Below, piece after piece: positions 63,245-64,000 of a DNA stretch of 64,000 nucleotides. The position numbers and the translations under genes are program-made. Each line of letters opens with the position of its first letter. Within the stretch, counting starts at the first letter, position 1. The DNA is taken from contig CANMLL010000006.1 of NCBI GenBank assembly GCA_947498775.1, positions 124,001 to 188,000 of the forward strand, written 5' to 3'. The DNA is from an uncultured Aquimarina sp. (GTDB lineage Bacteria > Bacteroidota > Bacteroidia > Flavobacteriales > Flavobacteriaceae). Below the pieces are notes generated by a model that saw only the letters and a list, made by a program, of their open reading frames with translations, did not search any database and had not been told where the DNA came from.

Positions 63245-64000
63245 CTACTGAAAACGAATCGCTTTTGTCGGTGATATTTTTGAAACAATATAAGATGGAA
63301 TCAATAACATTATTAAACACAGTAACATGGTTCCCAAATTGAGTACTACAATATACCCCACACTAATATACACTGGAGCTGTACTCACATAATACGTCTC
63401 GGGATTAAGTCCTACTATATTGTACCGATCTTGAATAAACAATAAACCAATCCCTATAAGATTTCCCCAAAACAAACCGATCAAAATCAAATAGGCAGCA
63501 TTATACAAAAATATTTTTCTAATACTCCAATCTGATGTTCCCAATCCCTTTAAGATTCCTATCATAGGAGTTTTTTCTAAAATCAGAACCAGTAAAGCGG
63601 TAATCATATTGATACCCGCCACCAAAATGATAATGCTTATAATACCAATAATATTTAGGTCAAAAAGTTTTAACCACTCAAAAATTGTGGCATACTTTAG
63701 TGTAATTGTTTGACTATCTAGTGTAGATGGAATATTTTCATAAATCGACTGCCCTTTTTGATCAATTTCATTGAAATCATCTATAAAAACCTCAAAATTA
63801 CCTATCTCATCTTCTTTCCATTTATTCATTCTTTGTATATGCCGTATGTCTGCAAAAAGGTAGGTTTCGTCAAACTCCTGAAATCCCGAATTATAAATCC
63901 CTACGATATTAAAAGCTCTGATAAAGGGTTGTGCATTAGATTTGGCATTTTTCTTCAGAAAATATGTTACTGCCTTGTCCCCTATCGTAAGACCCAATCG
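63245..64000 (-). CDS. ABC transporter permease, FtsX/LolE type, cut by window edge
   Basis: The frame is open to base 64000; the TTG at 63997 is internal, so the N-terminus lies outside. The visible ~251 residues comprise the periplasmic domain end (FNIVGIYNSGFQEFDETYLF) and the C-terminal FtsX-type membrane domain with three helices (FDLNIIGIISIIILVAGINM; GLFWGNLIGIGLLFI; VVLNLGTMLLCLIMLLIPSY) ending SPTKAIRFQ. It matches the LolC/LolE-type lipoprotein-release permeases of Bacteroidetes. The ATPase is not in the window. Confidence 0.88.
   Translation of the reverse strand, partial: RLGLTIGDKAVTYFLKKNAKSNAQPFIRAFNIVGIYNSGFQEFDETYLFADIRHIQRMNKWKEDEIGNFEVFIDDFNEIDQKGQSIYENIPSTLDSQTITLKYATIFEWLKLFDLNIIGIISIIILVAGINMITALLVLILEKTPMIGILKGLGTSDWSIRKIFLYNAAYLILIGLFWGNLIGIGLLFIQDRYNIVGLNPETYYVSTAPVYISVGYIVVLNLGTMLLCLIMLLIPSYIVSKISPTKAIRFQ

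Overview
The window is a low-GC chromosomal segment from a marine-type member of the Bacteroidetes, almost certainly family Flavobacteriaceae (the gene set looks Aquimarina-like, but the genus is an inference). Reasons: Bacteroidetes -7 promoter elements of the form TAnnTTTG, near absence of Shine-Dalgarno sequences except at rpsU, type IX secretion components (PorP/SprF-like protein plus OmpA-like PD40 protein), many lipoproteins, DUF2851/DUF3467/DUF2024 genes, and an OMP beta-barrel family receptor. Both ends cut genes: the 3' part of htpG on the left and an FtsX/LolE-type ABC permease on the right.

Layout. 1-3.9 kb: htpG end, a lipoprotein, then a compact redox-flavoured group (CxxC thioredoxin-fold protein, secreted protein, DUF2024, MarR regulator with a C-terminal four-cysteine motif). 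A shared palindrome, TTAGGA-T-TCCTAA, precedes each transcription unit and is the best candidate for a small undescribed regulon here. 3.9-10.3 kb: membrane-tethered LuxR regulator, outer-membrane beta-barrel protein, serine hydrolase and lipoprotein. 10.4-21.7 kb: secreted astacin protease with a chitin-binding-like tail, small housekeeping/membrane genes, AlkB-like oxygenase, AraC regulator, S1/P1 nuclease, an alpha/beta hydrolase that lacks its nucleophile serine, HAD phosphatase, M61 peptidase, DUF819 transporter-like protein and a DUF4369 lipoprotein.

21.7-24.2 kb is a decayed accessory patch: a sulfatase remnant with an internal deletion, a frameshifted sterol desaturase remnant, an interrupted unknown ORF and one intact alpha/beta hydrolase. 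They all lie on the minus strand and are separated by two related intergenic repeats of about 150 nt. The patch lies immediately 3' of a tRNA-Thr gene that carries two stem mismatches relative to a second, intact copy at 49.3 kb.

24.2-33.0 kb: peroxiredoxin, QueD-like, Idi operon, then OmpA/PD40, PorP/SprF and a 1285-aa FG-GAP/ASPIC surface protein. 33.6-51.1 kb is core translation/transcription: prfC, DUF3467, then on the minus strand the classical order tRNA-Thr/Tyr/Gly/Thr - tuf - tRNA-Trp - secE - nusG - rplK - rplA - rplJ - rplL - rpoB - rpoC, preceded by hpf, xerC and rpsU. rpsU has an exceptional full Shine-Dalgarno sequence. 51.2-64 kb: lipoprotein alpha-amylase with LacI-type operators, acyl-CoA dehydrogenase, helix-hairpin-helix protein, alanine symporter, potassium channel/PspC pair, DUF2851, membrane redoxin, AraC regulator, cystathionine beta-synthase-like enzyme and the ABC permease end.

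All functional calls are from reading translated sequence and family knowledge; no database search was possible.
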